A stretch of 64,000 nucleotides of DNA from Nocardia cyriacigeorgica (GTDB lineage Bacteria > Actinomycetota > Actinomycetes > Mycobacteriales > Mycobacteriaceae). How positions within the stretch are numbered: position 1 is the first letter of the stretch; each line of letters opens with the position of its first letter. The notes under the pieces are model-generated. The model was not told where the DNA came from. It did no database searches and worked only from the letters and a program-made list of their open reading frames with translations. The stretch covers positions 62,001-126,000 of the forward strand of contig NZ_VBUT01000009.1 of assembly GCF_005863245.1 (NCBI RefSeq). The letters are read 5' to 3'. Below are positions 43,536 to 50,877 of the stretch, piece by piece. The position numbers were made by a program, and so were the translations under genes.

Positions 43536-43709
43536 ATGGCGGTTCCCAAGCGCAAGATGTCGCGGTCCAATACCCGAAGCCGTCGCTCGAATTGGAAGGC
43601 GACACCGCCGGACCTGGTGCCGGTCACGGTCGGTGGTGTCGTGCATCGGGTACCGCGCCGCCTGGTCCAGGCGGTGCGCCGCGGGCTGATCGACCCGGAA
43701 CGGATCTGA
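43536..43709 (+). CDS. rpmF2: 50S ribosomal protein L32, zinc-independent
   Basis: This 57-residue bL32 reads MAVPKRKMSRSNTRSRRSNW, then KATPPDLVPVTVGGVVHRVP and ends RRGLIDPERI. No cysteine is present, unlike the zinc form with a CxxC ribbon. GAGGGGAGGG lies 8 bases upstream. Its start is one base after the rpmE2 stop, so it belongs to the same Zur-controlled unit. It completes the set of alternative ribosomal proteins (L28, L31, L32, L33, S14, S18). Confidence 0.95.
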   Translation: MAVPKRKMSRSNTRSRRSNWKATPPDLVPVTVGGVVHRVPRRLVQAVRRGLIDPERI

Positions 43710-43734
43710 GGCATTCCGTTCGCCCGCAGTGCGA

Positions 43735-43770
43735 AGGGGGCGGCACCGCGCGATCGCGGCACCGCCCCCT
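43735..43770. terminator. Terminator after rpmF2
   Basis: AGGGGGCGG and CCGCCCCCT form a 9-bp outer stem, with an inner CCGCG/CGCGG stem and a CGAT loop. It lies between convergent rpmF2 and the 74-residue gene. Confidence 0.8.
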
Positions 43771-43786
43771 ACGCATGTCGGAGTGA

Positions 43787-44011
43787 TCAGCCTTCTTGTT
43801 CTTCGAGCTGAACCAGAGCGGCGGCGAGCTGGAAGAACTTGTTGTTGCCCAGATCCGCGATGGTCTTGATCTTCAGGGCGTCCAGCAGCTGCTTGTCGTG
43901 AGCCTCGGTGAGGCCGGCGAGCGCCGACGGGGGCGCGGCGAGGATCTCCGCGAGGGACTTGTTCTCGTACTCCTTGTCGAGCACCTTGTCGAGCACAACG
44001 TTGACGGCCAT
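43787..44011 (-). CDS. Small conserved actinobacterial protein of unknown function
   Basis: This 74-residue protein has MAVNVVLDKVLDKEYENKSL AEILAAPPSALAGLTEAHDK and ends with KTIADLGNNKFFQLAAALVQ LEEQEG. The LxGLxxxxxxxLxxLxIKTIADLG layout resembles helix-hairpin-helix or SAM-like folds of small actinobacterial proteins, which may bind nucleic acid or protein partners. ATG 44011 is preceded by GAAGGAG-like sequence. A longer open frame upstream is unlikely to be coding. Confidence 0.82.
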   Translation of the reverse strand: MAVNVVLDKVLDKEYENKSLAEILAAPPSALAGLTEAHDKQLLDALKIKTIADLGNNKFFQLAAALVQLEEQEG

Positions 44012-44439
44012 ACGAAACTCCTTCGGACGAACCTGCATGTGCGCCTGCGACGATAGCGCGCGCGATGGCGTCAGGGGGTCTGAACTCGAGAGGAAGTCGG
44101 CTATCGGCGCGCGACTATTTCCCGGCCGTTCACCCGGCGTGCGCTCCTGAGGTTCGCCGACAGAGGGCAATCGGCTGGTTATCCTTGCTGGTGAGGCGAC
44201 TTGGCGATACAGTCGAAGGGCCGATTGCGAGCGGATTGCCAACTCTCGAATTTCGTACTGAGAGTTGGTTTTTGGCCTGAGTAAAAGTCCTGGCGCACTG
44301 ATGATTTCGGGATAGCTCGCCGGTACCCTCGTTCGAGAGGGCGGGTTCTCCCGAAAGGGAGAACCCGCTCATCGCCAAGTCTCTCCGGCCCTCGCCGAAA
44401 CCGCGCCCGCCGTCGCGATTCTCGCTCGCGCCCACGACC
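44012..44439. other. Intergenic region with a terminator for the conservon operon
   Basis: About 430 bases with lower GC than the neighbours. It holds the promoter of the 74-residue gene (reverse strand) and the hairpin at 44341-44368. No gene was recognised. Confidence 0.6.
44341..44368 (-). terminator. Terminator of the conservon-MHYT operon
   Basis: GCGGGTTCTCCC and GGGAGAACCCGC form a perfect 12-bp stem with a stable GAAA loop, about 70 bases beyond the stop of the last gene. Confidence 0.9.
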
Positions 44440-44718
44440 TCAGCCGCTGCTCGCCCCGGCGCTCTCGGCCGCACCGGAATCGGCACCCCCGCACCGCGGT
44501 ACACCCGGCAACACCTGCGCCGCGGCACCGACCCGGCGCAACACCTCACCGATCAACGCCACCGGCAGCGACAGCAGCCAGTACAGCGACGGTCCGGCCA
44601 GCTGCTCGACCCGCTGCACCAGATCGGCGACCGTCGCCTCCAAGTCGCTGACCTCGGTGCGCAATTCCCCGATCTGCGCCCGCAACTCACGCAGCAACGC
44701 TTCCTGCTCGGCCGTCAC
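44440..44718 (-). CDS. Small coiled-coil protein at the end of the conservon operon
   Basis: This 92-residue protein starts at GTG 44718 (VTAEQEALLRELRAQIGELR). Heptads of Leu and Val over residues 5-40 (LRTEVSDLEATVADLVQRVE) predict a coiled coil. A hydrophobic stretch YWLLSLPVALIGEVLRRVGA follows, possibly membrane-associated. The tail is Gly/Ala/Ser-rich. No family was recognised. It lies 19 bases after the MHYT gene and just before the terminator, so it belongs to this operon. Confidence 0.7.
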   Translation of the reverse strand: MTAEQEALLRELRAQIGELRTEVSDLEATVADLVQRVEQLAGPSLYWLLSLPVALIGEVLRRVGAAAQVLPGVPRCGGADSGAAESAGASSG

Positions 44719-44737
44719 CGGATCCCCCGCCCCCGCC

Positions 44738-45556
44738 TCAGTGCGCCGGCTCGAGCACCGGACGCGGCGTCGGATCCACCGCGGCCAGCTCCCGCCGATC
44801 CGGCGCGACCAGCACCGCGGTGATCGGCAACGCCAACGCCAGCGAACCGAGCACGAACATCGGGAACACGAAGTCGAACAACTGCATACCGCCCGGAGAT
44901 TCGGCGGCGTCATCGAGGCTGAACCCGAGTGCGGCCACACCGGTGTAGTACACGCCGGCCACACCGGCGGCGAACAACACGATCGTGCCGATCCGCGCCG
45001 CGAGCACCTGCATCGACTGGAACACCCACAGGCACCCGGTCGCGACGATCACCGCGATCACCGTGGCCACCACCAGCAGCCACACCGTCAGCTCGACCGA
45101 GCCCTGCACATCCACCGAGGACAGCTGAAGGTACTGCATCAGCCCGGCGCCCAGACCCATCACCAGCCCGCCGGTCACCAACCGCGGCAATCGCAGTTCG
45201 CGCCCGACGATCACCAGCCCCCCGAAGACCGCGATGACGATCACCGCCAGCGAAACTCCCAGCGTGGCCGCGTCATAACGCAGCACCGTCCCCGGTACCG
45301 CCACCCCGAGCAGCGGCACCGCCGTCGCCAGCCAGATACCCACCCCGCCGATCGAGATCGCCGCCGCGCCCAGCCAGACCGGGCGGAACCGGGCCGAACG
45401 CCTGCCGTGCACCACACACGCCAGGCCGACCAGCGCGCCGAGCGCCGACACCCCGAGCGAGAGCCCGATGAGCCAGTACCCCATGGCGAACCACTCCATG
45501 TCGGCGTTCGCCTCGGCCGCGAGCAGGCCGGTCGCCGAAGCCAGCGTGTCAGCCAT
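44738..45556 (-). CDS. MHYT-domain-type membrane protein (degenerate)
   Basis: This 272-residue, seven-helix protein has the MHYT-domain layout, from FAMGYWLIGLSLGVSALGAL VGLACVVHG onward. MHYT repeats normally carry Met-His-Tyr-Thr metal ligands; here the equivalents read LMQYLQLSS and VYYTGVAA, without the His. It is therefore probably an MHYT-fold protein that does not bind the usual metal. Such genes follow conservons in several actinobacteria. Its start overlaps the GTPase gene by 8 bases. It may sense oxygen, CO or NO, as proposed for the family; that is weak given the lost ligands. Confidence 0.78.
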   Translation of the reverse strand: MADTLASATGLLAAEANADMEWFAMGYWLIGLSLGVSALGALVGLACVVHGRRSARFRPVWLGAAAISIGGVGIWLATAVPLLGVAVPGTVLRYDAATLGVSLAVIVIAVFGGLVIVGRELRLPRLVTGGLVMGLGAGLMQYLQLSSVDVQGSVELTVWLLVVATVIAVIVATGCLWVFQSMQVLAARIGTIVLFAAGVAGVYYTGVAALGFSLDDAAESPGGMQLFDFVFPMFVLGSLALALPITAVLVAPDRRELAAVDPTPRPVLEPAH

Positions 45557-46184
45557 GCCTGGCGGCCCCTTCCAGTTCCATGGCCTGCAATTCCGAGATC
45601 GCGTACTCGGTCACCGCGGCCAGTGCCTGCCGCACCTCGACGGCGTTGCGGGCATCGATATCCACGATCGGCACACCGGGCCGCACCGACAGCGCCTCGC
45701 GCAGTTCCGCGATCGGGAAGCGCGGCGCGTCCGGGAACCGGTTGACCGCGATCAGGAACGGCAGCTTACGCGCCTCGAAGAAGTCGACCGCCGCGAAACT
45801 GTCCTCCAGCCTGCGGGTATCGATGAGCACGACGGCGCCGATGGCACCACGGATCAGGTCGTCCCACATGAACCAGAAACGACGCTGGCCGGGCGTGCCG
45901 AACAGGTAGAGCACCAGGTTGCCCGGCAGGATGATCCGGCCGAAGTCCATGGCGACGGTGGTCGTCTCCTTCTCCGGGGTATCGGCCAGATCGTCGATAC
46001 CGTCGGAGAACCGGGTGACCATCGCCTCGGTGCGCAGCGGAACGATCTCCGAGACCGCACCGACGAAAGTGGTCTTGCCCGCACCGAAACCACCGGCGAC
46101 GACGATCTTGGTCGACGCGGTGCGGTTGTCGGTGTCCTCGGGCGCGGAGCCCCGATCCGGTCTCCTATAAGGCACGGAGTCCAC
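45549..46184 (-). CDS. Conservon GTPase (CvnD-like)
   Basis: This 211-residue small GTPase-like protein has P-loop VVAGGFGAGKTTFVGA (31-39), a VPLRTEAMVTRFSDGIDDL switch I region and the switch II-like YLFGTPGQRRFWFMWDDL. Base recognition is probably AVNRFPDAPRF instead of the usual NKxD. It matches ATP/GTP-binding proteins of the cvnD type, which interact with the roadblock and DUF742 partners at the membrane. It overlaps DUF742 by 20 bases and MHYT by 8, showing tight coupling. Confidence 0.92.
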   Translation of the reverse strand: MDSVPYRRPDRGSAPEDTDNRTASTKIVVAGGFGAGKTTFVGAVSEIVPLRTEAMVTRFSDGIDDLADTPEKETTTVAMDFGRIILPGNLVLYLFGTPGQRRFWFMWDDLIRGAIGAVVLIDTRRLEDSFAAVDFFEARKLPFLIAVNRFPDAPRFPIAELREALSVRPGVPIVDIDARNAVEVRQALAAVTEYAISELQAMELEGAARHG

Positions 46185-46539
46185 GCAATGTCCTCTCCAT
46201 CAGGGAACGGCGTTCGTCATAGCTCGCCTGTTCGGTCAGAGTCGAATGCACTCGCAGGTTCCCGTCCACGACGAGATCGCCGATAACGACCCGGACCATA
46301 CCGAGCGGACGATCCAGGTGTGCGGCGATTTCGGCAACTGAGAGCAGGTGCGCACCCAGACGCAGGATCTCGATGCGGATATCACCGGAGGGCCAATCAC
46401 CGCGCGGGGTATAGGAGATGGTCTCGATGACCGCCTCCAGCGGCAGGTCCACCGCGGGCTCGGTGCGCCCCGACGTCAGGGCATAGGGTCTGACGCGAGT
46501 GGTCGGCCGGTTGTACGGCCCGGAGCCGAATGAGGACAT
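46165..46539 (-). CDS. DUF742 protein (CvnC-like)
   Basis: This 124-residue protein has RPYALTSGRTEPAVDLPLEA and HLDRPLGMVRVVIGDLVVDG NLRV. The latter has a winged-helix look (LSVAEIAAHLDRPLGMVRVV). DUF742 proteins are the third element of conservons, usually a transcription-factor-like adaptor for the sensor and GTPase. It lies 7 bases after the roadblock gene. Confidence 0.92.
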   Translation of the reverse strand: MSSFGSGPYNRPTTRVRPYALTSGRTEPAVDLPLEAVIETISYTPRGDWPSGDIRIEILRLGAHLLSVAEIAAHLDRPLGMVRVVIGDLVVDGNLRVHSTLTEQASYDERRSLMERTLRGLRAL

Positions 46540-46546
46540 GGATCAC

Positions 46547-46960
46547 TCAGACGGCAGTGCGGGCGGTGGCGGAAACCACCGAGCCCACTCGATCGACCAG
46601 CAGCGCCATCTCGTAGCCGATGCGGCCGATATCGTGCGACTTGTTCGCCAGCACCGCCAGATGCGAGCCGTTGCCGACGCTCATCACCAGCAGATAGCCG
46701 CGCTGCATCTCCACGATCGACTGCATCACCTTGCCGCCGTCGAAAAGCTGTGCCGCACCGGTGGACAGACTCGCCAGGCCCGCGGTCACCGCGGCCAGCT
46801 GTTCGGCGCGGTCGGCGGGCAGATGCGGGCTGGTGGCCTGCAACAGGCCGTCCGCCGACACCAGGACCGCGTGGGAGACACCGGGTACGTCCCGGGTGAA
46901 CCGGGCTACCAGCCAATTCAGGTTCTCGTCCGTGGTGCTGTTCGGGTTCGGGTTGGTCAT
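46547..46960 (-). CDS. Roadblock/LC7 domain protein (CvnB-like)
   Basis: This 137-residue protein has LNWLVARFTRDVPGVSHAVL VSADGLLQA, and VEMQRGYLLVMSVGNGSHLA VLANKSHDIGRIGYEMALLV. These are the conserved parts of the MglB/Roadblock dimer, which regulates Ras-like GTPases. Here it would act on the CvnD GTPase encoded two genes away. Its start overlaps the sensor gene stop by 4 bases. Confidence 0.94.
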   Translation of the reverse strand: MTNPNPNSTTDENLNWLVARFTRDVPGVSHAVLVSADGLLQATSPHLPADRAEQLAAVTAGLASLSTGAAQLFDGGKVMQSIVEMQRGYLLVMSVGNGSHLAVLANKSHDIGRIGYEMALLVDRVGSVVSATARTAV

Positions 46961-49839
46961 GCAAGCCCTCCGTCGTTGTGCTGCGCTTCGGCCCGTCCAC
47001 TGCGGACCCCACTGAGATGCCTGGTCAGGTTGTTCCGGATCTCCTCCGGGTCACGAGCGCCCGCTTCTTCCACCGGGGCCAGGCCACCCGGCACCAATTG
47101 CGCACCAGGCCTGCGGATCGGCAGGCCGCCGACCGTCCGGCCGCTGGTGGTCGGCTTGGCGGCATCCTCGGCCGCCGTCCAGCCCGCATCCGCGGGGGAG
47201 GACCAGGTGCCGCTCGACGGCTGCGCGGTGGCGGGCTCGACCAGCCACTCCGAGACCATGCGCTGATAGATCGGGGTCGGCGAATCGCCGCCGACCGGCT
47301 GCAGGCGCGTCGAGGTCGTGGTCGCCGCCGCGGATTCGGCGGTGACGGTGACGGTCTCGGGCTGCTGCGGCTGCGGTGCCGCAGGCGCCTGCTGCGGCTC
47401 GTCGCGCACCGGAGCCGGACGCCGGATCGGCAGACCGGACCCGGCGGTGGTGGCGCGCGGCTGCGGCTCCGCCTGCGGCGTCACGCGTTCGGCCTGCGAG
47501 GTCGTGCGTTCGGCCTGCGGCGTAGTGCGTTCGGCCTGCGGGGTGACGATCGGGTGCTCGGTGGTTTCGGCCCACAGCCCCGTCGGCTCTTCCTCCGGTT
47601 CGGCGCTGACGATCCGGTTCGGGCCGGTCTCGGCATCGCCCGGATGCGGCTCGGGCGTCGGCGGGCCGAACGGCGTATTGCCGGAACGGTCCTCGGCGCC
47701 GGAACGCTCCGAACCGGAATCGGCGCGCGCGCTCGCCGGAACCGAGACCGACGGCTGCTCCGGCGCCTCCGCCACCCGGATGGACGGGCGACGCTGCGGC
47801 AGGCCGTTACTCGTGGTGCCCCACGACGACAGCGGCACCGGCTCGGATTCGGGTGCCGGCGAGGCCTCCGGCAGGTTCGGCACCGATACCAGGGTGCGCT
47901 GCGGCGGCGTGCCCGGCGGCAGCGCGGCGAACGGATCGGTCGGCGGCTTGCCGCCGGCGTCGTCCATCGCGGGCGCGACGAGAGCACCGGGCAGATGCAC
48001 GCTCGCGGTGATACCGGGCTGCTGGGCCATCGTCGAGGTGCGGCGCAGGCTGACGGTGATGTTGTGCCGCTTGGCCAGCCGGCCCACCACGAACAGGCCC
48101 ATCCGGCGGGCGGTTTCGACGGTGACCTCACCACCGGAGGCGAGGCGCTCGTTGGTGGCCTGCAGGTCTTCGGCCGACATGCCGAGGCCGCGGTCGGTGA
48201 TCTCGATCAGGTAGCCGCCGTCGACCGCGCGCGCGACCGTCACCGCGACCGGCGTGGTCGGCGGCGAATAGCGCAGCGCGTTGTCGATCAGCTCGGCCAG
48301 CAGATGCTCGATGTCGACCGCGGGCTCACCGGCGACCACGCCGTCGGGCACGGTGCCGATCTCGACCCGCTGATAGTCCTCGACCTGGGAGACCGCGCTC
48401 CACAGCATGTCCGACAGCGGCACCGGCTGCAGCTGGCCGCGGCGCAATGCCGTACCGGCGAGCACCAGCAGGTTGTCGCCGTTGCGGCGCATGCGGGTGG
48501 CGAGGTGGTCGAGGCGGAACAGGCTCTGTAGCCGTTCGCTGTTGTCCTCGTCGTGTTCGAGATCCTCGATCAGCGCCAGCTGCTGTTCCACCAGCGACTG
48601 GCTGCGCCGCGACAGCGTCTCGAACATGTTGCCGATCTGCACCCGCAGGCGGGCCTGTTCGGCGGCGAGATTGAGCGCCTGTTCGTGCATTTCGTCGACG
48701 GCTCGGGCCAGCTGACCGATCTCGTCGGTGGTGTGCACGGCGACCGGGGTGATCTTCGGGGTGGTGCCACCGGCACGCACCACCGACAGCTCGTCGGGCA
48801 GCTTGACGTGCGCGACCTCGAGCGCGTCGCGCCGCAGCCTGCGCACCGGGACCACCAGGGTCCGCGCGACGGCCAGCGCCAGCGCCAGGCCGGCCAGCAG
48901 CACCGCCATCACGATCGTGGTCTCGCGCAGGGCGCTGTTCTGCGCGGTGGTGGTGCGCTCGAGCAGTGCGGCGTCGATGATGTCGGTCAGCTGCGCGGTA
49001 GTGGCGTCATAGGTGTCGGCACTGACCTGCAACGAGTCCAGCACCGCCGGATTGCTCGCCGGGTCGGCGGTGTTCTGGCTGAAGGTCGCCAGACGGGTCT
49101 GCACCGCGTCCAGCAGCGGACGCATATTGCCGGCCAGCTCCGGCAGAATCTGGCCGTACTGGTAGATCATGGTCAGCTCGGCGCCGGCGGAGGTGAGCAC
49201 CCTGGCCCGCATGCTCGGGTTGCGGGCGGCGTCGGGGGAGCTGATCAGCATGCGCTGCTCGGTGAGCACGCGGCGCGCGGTCTGAATCGTGGTCAGCTGG
49301 AGAAAGTATCGCTGGATGACGAGGTCTTCCACCGACGGCGACAGCGCGAGCGCGTTACCGATGCGCATGCCGATCTCGTCGGCCTGATCGCCGACCATGG
49401 CCGGTGATCCGCTGCGCAGGCTGTTGCGCATGGTGGTGCCGATGGCCACCGCGGAGGACAGCTCGGCGGTCACCTTGCCGCTGACGCCGGTGTCCTGGAG
49501 CGCGGTTTCCATGTCCGCCAAGGCCTGATCGAATCGGGTCAGCGCGGCGTCGGTGCGCGGGTCGGCGGGGTTGCCCCAGCTCGACGTCGCGGTCACCGCC
49601 AGATGTTCGGTGGCGGTGCCGAATCTCACGATCGGCCGGATGATGATGGCCTGTTCGGTGGCCGCGTCCAACTGGTCCATGGTCTGGAGCTCGTTGTTGA
49701 TCCGCAGCACCGCGAACGCGGTGGCCAGTACCACCGGCAGCACCAGCACGATGCCGACCTTGCGGGTAACCGACCAGTTGGGCAGGCTGAATTGCCAGGG
49801 TCGCGGTGCAGCTTCCATCCGCTTGTGTCGCCTCCGCAT
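46957..49839 (-). CDS. Sensor histidine-kinase-like protein heading the conservon (CvnA-like)
   Basis: This protein of about 960 residues has TM1 (VGIVLVLPVVLATAFAVLRI), a large extracytoplasmic nitrate/NIT-like helical sensor region, and TM2 (IVMAVLLAGLALALAVARTL) followed by a HAMP-like stretch. A coiled dimerisation part and an ATPase domain follow (LIDNALRYSPPTTPVAVTVA, LIEITDRGLGMS). The canonical phospho-His is not obvious. The last 300 residues are Pro/Thr/Glu-rich, with repeated PQAERTT units. Start candidates are ATG 49839 (MRRRHKRMEAAP) and ATG 49818, and upstream in-frame ATGs exist. Conservons link such sensors to Ras-like GTPase signalling in development and secondary metabolism. 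Confidence 0.88.
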   Translation of the reverse strand: MRRRHKRMEAAPRPWQFSLPNWSVTRKVGIVLVLPVVLATAFAVLRINNELQTMDQLDAATEQAIIIRPIVRFGTATEHLAVTATSSWGNPADPRTDAALTRFDQALADMETALQDTGVSGKVTAELSSAVAIGTTMRNSLRSGSPAMVGDQADEIGMRIGNALALSPSVEDLVIQRYFLQLTTIQTARRVLTEQRMLISSPDAARNPSMRARVLTSAGAELTMIYQYGQILPELAGNMRPLLDAVQTRLATFSQNTADPASNPAVLDSLQVSADTYDATTAQLTDIIDAALLERTTTAQNSALRETTIVMAVLLAGLALALAVARTLVVPVRRLRRDALEVAHVKLPDELSVVRAGGTTPKITPVAVHTTDEIGQLARAVDEMHEQALNLAAEQARLRVQIGNMFETLSRRSQSLVEQQLALIEDLEHDEDNSERLQSLFRLDHLATRMRRNGDNLLVLAGTALRRGQLQPVPLSDMLWSAVSQVEDYQRVEIGTVPDGVVAGEPAVDIEHLLAELIDNALRYSPPTTPVAVTVARAVDGGYLIEITDRGLGMSAEDLQATNERLASGGEVTVETARRMGLFVVGRLAKRHNITVSLRRTSTMAQQPGITASVHLPGALVAPAMDDAGGKPPTDPFAALPPGTPPQRTLVSVPNLPEASPAPESEPVPLSSWGTTSNGLPQRRPSIRVAEAPEQPSVSVPASARADSGSERSGAEDRSGNTPFGPPTPEPHPGDAETGPNRIVSAEPEEEPTGLWAETTEHPIVTPQAERTTPQAERTTSQAERVTPQAEPQPRATTAGSGLPIRRPAPVRDEPQQAPAAPQPQQPETVTVTAESAAATTTSTRLQPVGGDSPTPIYQRMVSEWLVEPATAQPSSGTWSSPADAGWTAAEDAAKPTTSGRTVGGLPIRRPGAQLVPGGLAPVEEAGARDPEEIRNNLTRHLSGVRSGRAEAQHNDGGLA
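47485..47547 (-). repeat. Three 21-bp direct repeats in the sensor-kinase tail
   Basis: GCGTTCGGCCTGCG begins three consecutive 21-base units at 47485, 47506 and 47527, encoding QAERTT/S-type repeats. The period keeps frame, so copy number may vary between strains. A weaker unit lies just before (47464). Confidence 0.9.
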
Positions 49840-49956
49840 CACGAGTGACCCCGGCCGTGCGTGGGGAGTTCTGGATTCGATGGGAACCGCGCCAGAACCA
49901 ACCTGAGGTCTTCTTTTTACCGCAGGGAACATACCCCGCAGAGTGAGCATCGGCAA

Positions 49957-50178
49957 TCTGGACGTTCCCCACGTTAAACCTCGAATATGGCCGAGCAGAA
50001 CAAGATTCGCGAACGAATGATCGCGCGCGAGAGCCGCGGCCGCGCAATCCGGTAAATACGCAGGTCAAGATCGTTTATCGGGTACCGGGCAAACATTTCC
50101 GACGCCGAACGCGGTGGTGGCGGCGTGTCGGAGCAGCCCTCTCAGTTCGCTCTCAGTCGATGCGGTCAAACTGGTGAC
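49957..50178. other. Divergent promoter region of the conservon and mprA
   Basis: A 222-base region of lower GC (runs of A/T near 49990-50090). It contains the MprA-box-like repeat at 50140-50156. No gene was seen. Confidence 0.6.
50140..50156 (+). promoter_or_regulatory. MprA-box-like direct repeat upstream of mprA
   Basis: TCTCAG-TTCGC-TCTCAG. The same TCTCAG-N5-TCTCAG motif precedes pepD. It lies 23 bases before the mprA start, consistent with autoregulation by MprA. Confidence 0.75.
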
Positions 50179-50865
50179 ATGCGCATTCTGGTAGTCGACG
50201 ACGATCGCGCCGTCCGGGAATCGCTGCGACGGTCGCTGACCTTCAACGGCTACACCGTCGACCTCGCGGTCGACGGTGTCGACGCATTGGACAAAGTCAC
50301 CGCGCAGCGACCGGACGCGCTCGTCCTCGATGTGATGATGCCGCGCCTGGACGGCCTGGAGGTCTGCCGCCGTTTGCGCAGCACCGGCGACGATCTGCCG
50401 ATTCTGGTTTTGACCGCACGGGATTCGGTTTCCGAACGGGTCGCCGGTCTCGACGCGGGCGCCGACGACTATTTGCCGAAACCATTCGCGCTCGAAGAAT
50501 TGCTCGCGCGGTTGCGCGCGCTGCTGCGCCGCCGGACCACCGATCCGGGCGAGACCTCGGAAACGATGCGGTTCGCCGATCTGTCGCTGGATCCCGTCAC
50601 GCGTGAAGTGCTGCGCGGATCCCGTTCGATCAGCCTCACCCGCACCGAGTTCTCACTGCTGGAAATGCTGATGGCCAATCCGCGCCGGGTGCTGACCCGC
50701 GGCCGGATTCTGGAGGAGGTCTGGGGCTACGACTTCCCCACCTCCGGCAACGCGCTCGAGGTCTACATCGGCTACCTGCGGCGCAAGACCGAAGCCGAGG
50801 GCGAACCGCGGTTGATCCACACCGTGCGCGGTGTCGGCTACGTACTACGGGAGACACCGCCGTAG
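50179..50865 (+). CDS. mprA: Response regulator MprA (OmpR family)
   Basis: This 228-residue OmpR-type regulator has a receiver domain with Asp8/9 acidic cluster (RILVVDDDRAVR), phospho-acceptor Asp51 in ALVLDVMMPRLDGL and the Lys in YLPKPFALEEL. A winged-helix DNA-binding domain follows (LTRTEFSLLEMLMANPRRVL, EVWGYDFPTSGNALEVYIGY LRRK, IHTVRGVGYVLR). Together with the adjacent MprB and the pepD target it forms the envelope-stress two-component system known from M. tuberculosis (Rv0981-Rv0983). ATG 50179 gives the family N-terminus, and the 18-residue upstream extension was rejected. Confidence 0.96.
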   Translation: MRILVVDDDRAVRESLRRSLTFNGYTVDLAVDGVDALDKVTAQRPDALVLDVMMPRLDGLEVCRRLRSTGDDLPILVLTARDSVSERVAGLDAGADDYLPKPFALEELLARLRALLRRRTTDPGETSETMRFADLSLDPVTREVLRGSRSISLTRTEFSLLEMLMANPRRVLTRGRILEEVWGYDFPTSGNALEVYIGYLRRKTEAEGEPRLIHTVRGVGYVLRETPP

Positions 50866-50877
50866 GCGGGCGAGGAC

